Below are positions 9,113-11,938 of a stretch of DNA of 11,938 bases, in pieces. This stretch comes from Bacteroides sp. (GTDB taxonomy: Bacteria > Bacteroidota > Bacteroidia > Bacteroidales > Bacteroidaceae). Where the stretch lies: the NCBI GenBank assembly GCA_021204375.1, contig JAJPZL010000366.1, forward strand, positions 1 to 11,938, written 5' to 3'. Under the pieces are notes generated by a model. That model did not search any database. It was given only the letters and a program-made list of their open reading frames with translations, and was not told the DNA's origin. The position numbers and the translations under genes are program-made. Position 1 is the first letter of the stretch; each line of letters opens with the position of its first letter.

Positions 9113-10468
9113 TTACTCCTTAGGAGTTATATTATACTTTTTAAGCCTCCTGTACAGGGCAGCCCTACTTAATCCTAGCTCCAGAGAAGCTTTACTCATA
9201 TTTCCCCCGCATCGCTCCAGCGTATCCAGGATCGTGCGTTTTTCGATCTCTTCCAGAGTAAGGCCCTGCAGAGAATAATTTCCCGCAGGAGTTGCAGAAG
9301 AGGTTTGTATCACATAGGGTTCAAAATGAGAAACGTTCAATCTCCCTCCTCCACTGATAAGGATGGCCCGTTCCACCAGATTTTTCAGTTCCCGGATGTT
9401 TCCCGGATAAGAAAGCCCGCACAGGAACCGCATTGCTTCTCCCTCTATCTCTATCGGCTGCAGATTATTCTTTTTCACTACTTTGTCTGCAAAGTGACGC
9501 ACCAAAAGCGGAATATCCTCCCGTCGCTCCCGAAGAGAGGGAAGACGCAAAGTGATCAGATTAATACGGTAAAAAAGATCCTCCCGGAACCCTCCTTCTC
9601 TTACCCGAACCGGCAGATCAGCATTGGTTGCCGATACCACCCTTACATCGGTTTTACGGGGGATACTATCTCCCAGTATTTCATACGTCTGATCCTGTAG
9701 AATACGCAACAATTTTACCTGGCAGGAGAGATCCAGATCCCCAATTTCATCCAGAAAAATAGTTCCTTTATCAGCCAGCGTAAAACGTCCTGCCCGGTCG
9801 GTCGTGGCATCCGTAAAAGCCCCTTTTTTATGACCGAACATTTCACTCTCAAAGAGCGACTGAGAGATACCTCCCAGATTAACCTTCACGAAAGGGCCTC
9901 CTGTACGGGTACTATTCCGGTGGATAGCTTCTGCGATCAACTCCTTTCCGGTACCACTCTCTCCCGTAATAAGTACCGAAGCATTGGTACGGGCTACCCG
10001 CTTTACCGTATTCAATACTACCATCAAAGCCCCGGAACGCCCTATGATCCCACTACGGTCAAACAGATCTTCTTCCTGTTCCGTGGGTATAGTTACCGTA
10101 CCTGTAAGCTCAAGAGCCGTCTCAATACGTTGCAACAAAGCAGTATTGTTCCAGGGTTTGGTCATAAAATCAAAAGCTCCTGCCTGCATTCCTTTTACCG
10201 CCAGATCAATACTTCCACAGGCAGTCATCAGAATGACCGGGACATCCGGTATAAATATCTTAACCTGTTTCAACAGGGTAATCCCCTCTTCACCGGACGT
10301 AGAAAGAGAAAAGTTCATATCCATCAGGATCAATCGGGGAGCGTGGTTCCGGACCACCTCCATAGCCTCTTTAGGCCCTGAGACAGTAACAACCTCATAA
10401 CCAGCCCTTTTCAGCATAAAGTTAAGAGAAGAACGGATGGCAGAATCGTCGTCAATTACCAGTATCAT
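9113..10468 (-). CDS. NtrC-type sigma-54-dependent response regulator (receiver, AAA+, HTH)
   Basis: This transcription factor opens sigma-54 promoters when phosphorylated. Its 451 residues are uninterrupted. The receiver domain (1-115) has the acidic pocket D6-D8, phospho-acceptor D50, T82 and K104. The AAA+ domain has Walker A GESGTGKE (169-176), the sigma-54 contact loop GAFTDA (216-221, instead of the usual GAFTGA), Walker B GTIFLDE (235-241) and YPGNIRELKN near its end. A Fis-type helix-turn-helix lies at about 415-448 (GNMSKASLELGLSRAALYRRLK). It sits between a TolC-type gene upstream and the histidine kinase downstream, so it probably controlled the efflux operon, which is inference. 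A -7 promoter box lies 24 bases upstream. It is the only intact gene of this - strand group; with kinase and efflux genes broken it may be freshly orphaned. Confidence 0.95.
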   Translation of the reverse strand: MILVIDDDSAIRSSLNFMLKRAGYEVVTVSGPKEAMEVVRNHAPRLILMDMNFSLSTSGEEGITLLKQVKIFIPDVPVILMTACGSIDLAVKGMQAGAFDFMTKPWNNTALLQRIETALELTGTVTIPTEQEEDLFDRSGIIGRSGALMVVLNTVKRVARTNASVLITGESGTGKELIAEAIHRNSTRTGGPFVKVNLGGISQSLFESEMFGHKKGAFTDATTDRAGRFTLADKGTIFLDEIGDLDLSCQVKLLRILQDQTYEILGDSIPRKTDVRVVSATNADLPVRVREGGFREDLFYRINLITLRLPSLRERREDIPLLVRHFADKVVKKNNLQPIEIEGEAMRFLCGLSYPGNIRELKNLVERAILISGGGRLNVSHFEPYVIQTSSATPAGNYSLQGLTLEEIEKRTILDTLERCGGNMSKASLELGLSRAALYRRLKKYNITPKE

Positions 10469-10492
10469 TATCGCACTTGTTGTTTACTTCAA

Positions 10493-10500
10493 CAAATATA
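10493..10500 (-). promoter_or_regulatory. Bacteroidetes-type -7 promoter box for the response regulator
   Basis: On the - strand TATATTTG matches TAnnTTTG exactly. It lies in the 48-base gap between the TolC-type gene stop (10517-10519) and the regulator ATG (10468), with 24 bases to the start codon. No clear -33 TTTG is seen. It would let the regulator and kinase be expressed apart from the upstream efflux gene. Confidence 0.55.
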
Positions 10501-10516
10501 CTATTTTTTCATCATT

Positions 10517-11938
10517 TTACCTTACCAGTTCTTTTTCATCAAATGCAAGAGGAAGCTCTACTTCGAAATCCCACAACGTAAGACTCCGTATCTGATAATA
10601 ATACCAGTACATATAAATCTCAGAGATCAGCTTTTCACGGGCACTATCCTTGCTGGTCTGTGCATCTGCCAGATCCAGGGTATTGATCTTCCCGATCAGG
10701 AATGCCTCCACACTGGTATCATACCGTTTCTGTGCGATCAGGTCGGCCTCCCGGGCAATATGCAACTGGGCAGCCTGGTTATTGAAACGTTCGGTAAGCA
10801 GGAAGATATCCTGGTTAAAGTTCAACTCCTCCTGGCGGATACGGGAACGCACTACATCCCGGTTACTTTCGGCTACCTTCACATTGCCCCGGCGTTTCCC
10901 CCAATCCAGTAAAGGGATCTTCACCCCTACCTGTACAACCTGATTATTAATCAAATCCTGGTAAGAAGTCCTGAGTTCATCACTACTCCCCGTATATCCG
11001 ATACTGGCAAAAAGATTAATACTCCGCAGGTTCCCCTTTGCAGCTGCCACCGCATAGTCTGACTCTAACTGCCTTCTGCGTATATTCCGGGAAAAAGAGT
11101 TGTTCTCCAAAGCTTTACCCAGTACCCGCTCAAAATCTATCCGGGTAACAGGAACCTCATCCGGCATCTCGGCTACTATCACAACCTCCTCTCCCAGATC
11201 CAGGTGTGCCCGCAAAGTAAACATACTGGAGTTAAGGGCACTCTCCGAATCGGTAAGCGCAGCCTGCGCTTTTAAAGCTGAAAGTTTCAACTGCAGCAGT
11301 TCATTTTCAGAGATCTATCCCATATCTCTCCGGGCCTGGGCCACCTGGTACAGATGTTCTGCATTCTTCAGGTTCTGTTGTGCTATCTTCAGGCTCTCTG
11401 TAGAAAGCAATAGACCAAAATAGTAAGAGATCGTATTTAAAGTCACTCTTTCCGTCGCAGTGACATAAGCCGCTTTAGCCTCTTCATAACGAATGGGCTG
11501 AATACGCCTGTTCCATTTCAACGAATTGACCCCGAACACAGGCTGTGTTAACTTAAGGCTCACCGGTACACTCATAAACTGCCTGGTCCCTCCTGTAGTA
11601 AGTTGTTTGAAATAATCCAGCGAAGAGGTAAGCGAAAGCTGCCCGCCCGTCAACCAGATATTCTGGTCCACCGATAGTTCTCCCTGTATATTCATGGTGT
11701 TATTCCTGACGAAAATATAAGATCCGTTCAATTGAAGCAGGGAGCTGTAGCTTCTTTTATAACTGGGTACAGTACCGGTAAAATTCACTTCAGGAAGCAG
11801 ATCAGCCCGGAAAGTTCTATACTCCCAATAAGAGGTTTTTAACTCATTCAGTGCCACCGCTGCATCTACACTTTGCAGACGTGCCAGTACAATAGCTTCC
11901 TGAAGAGTCATTTTCTTTTGTGCCTGTGCATGTAGCCC
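10517..11938 (-). pseudogene. TolC-type outer-membrane efflux protein, interrupted by TAG and cut by the window edge
   Basis: This is the outer-membrane channel of a tripartite efflux pump. The visible reading frame is 474 codons and continues past the window end: the first codons give GLHAQAQKK, the end of a signal peptide, before MTLQEAIVLARLQSVDA, the usual start of the mature TolC/OEP fold. The two OEP repeats and coiled-coil helices are visible (for example LKIAQQNLKNAEHLYQVAQAR and the region around LLDWGKRRGNVKVAE). The protein is therefore probably secreted, and the ATG at 11911 is not the true start. TAG at 11315-11317, between RRDMG and ISENELLQL, breaks the first helical hairpin; the frame is unchanged on both sides and no other lesion was found. 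The pump subunits (adaptor and ABC or RND component) would be expected outside the window. The regulator gene follows after 48 bases. Confidence 0.86.

Noticed and set aside
9305..10400. Long + strand reading frames opposite the response regulator
   Set aside because: They are antisense shadows of a gene with clear receiver, AAA+ and HTH motifs.
11..11938. TAG as a reassigned sense codon throughout
   Set aside because: rng and the ancestral aspD frame end in TAG, rng directly before a strong terminator; TGA stops, frameshifts and lost catalytic glycines are also present.

Overview
The window looks like a piece of a Bacteroidales chromosome, probably close to Bacteroides, Parabacteroides or Tannerella. 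The RNase E/G protein at the left end reads like the Bacteroidales version throughout. Two TAnnTTTG boxes match the Bacteroidetes -7 promoter element, and the sigma-54 activator carries the GAFTDA variant I recall from this phylum. This placement rests on recalled families, not on a search.

The left part (1-7802) is on the + strand: rng (RNase E/G), a MATE efflux pump, an aspartate:alanine antiporter (aspT), an aspartate 4-decarboxylase (aspD) and a porin-like outer-membrane protein. aspT and aspD are 30 bases apart and together form the known aspartate-in, alanine-plus-CO2-out cycle, which consumes a cytoplasmic proton. The right part (7810-11938) is on the - strand, convergent with the first. 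In transcription order it holds a TolC-type outer-membrane efflux protein (5' end outside the window), an NtrC-type response regulator and its histidine kinase. This looks like an efflux operon with its own two-component system.

The striking feature is that six of the eight genes are broken although each is otherwise recognisable along its whole length. There are nine in-frame premature stops (seven TAG, two TGA, no TAA) and two single-base indels, both in homopolymers. Damage is heaviest in aspT (four lesions) and aspD (three). MATE, porin, kinase and TolC have one TAG each. Only rng and the response regulator are uninterrupted. The stops can all be explained by single G:C to A:T transitions, mostly in TGG or CAG codons. 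The kinase has also lost two ATP-lid glycines in a way that fits the same mutation type.

The simplest reading is recent, widespread gene decay under GC-to-AT mutation pressure, as in a host- or protist-associated lineage losing genes. Base damage or consensus errors in a metagenome assembly could give a similar picture. Amber readthrough was considered and is disfavoured. I see no RNA genes, CRISPR, insertion sequences or phage genes, and no stretch over 300 bases without a gene.
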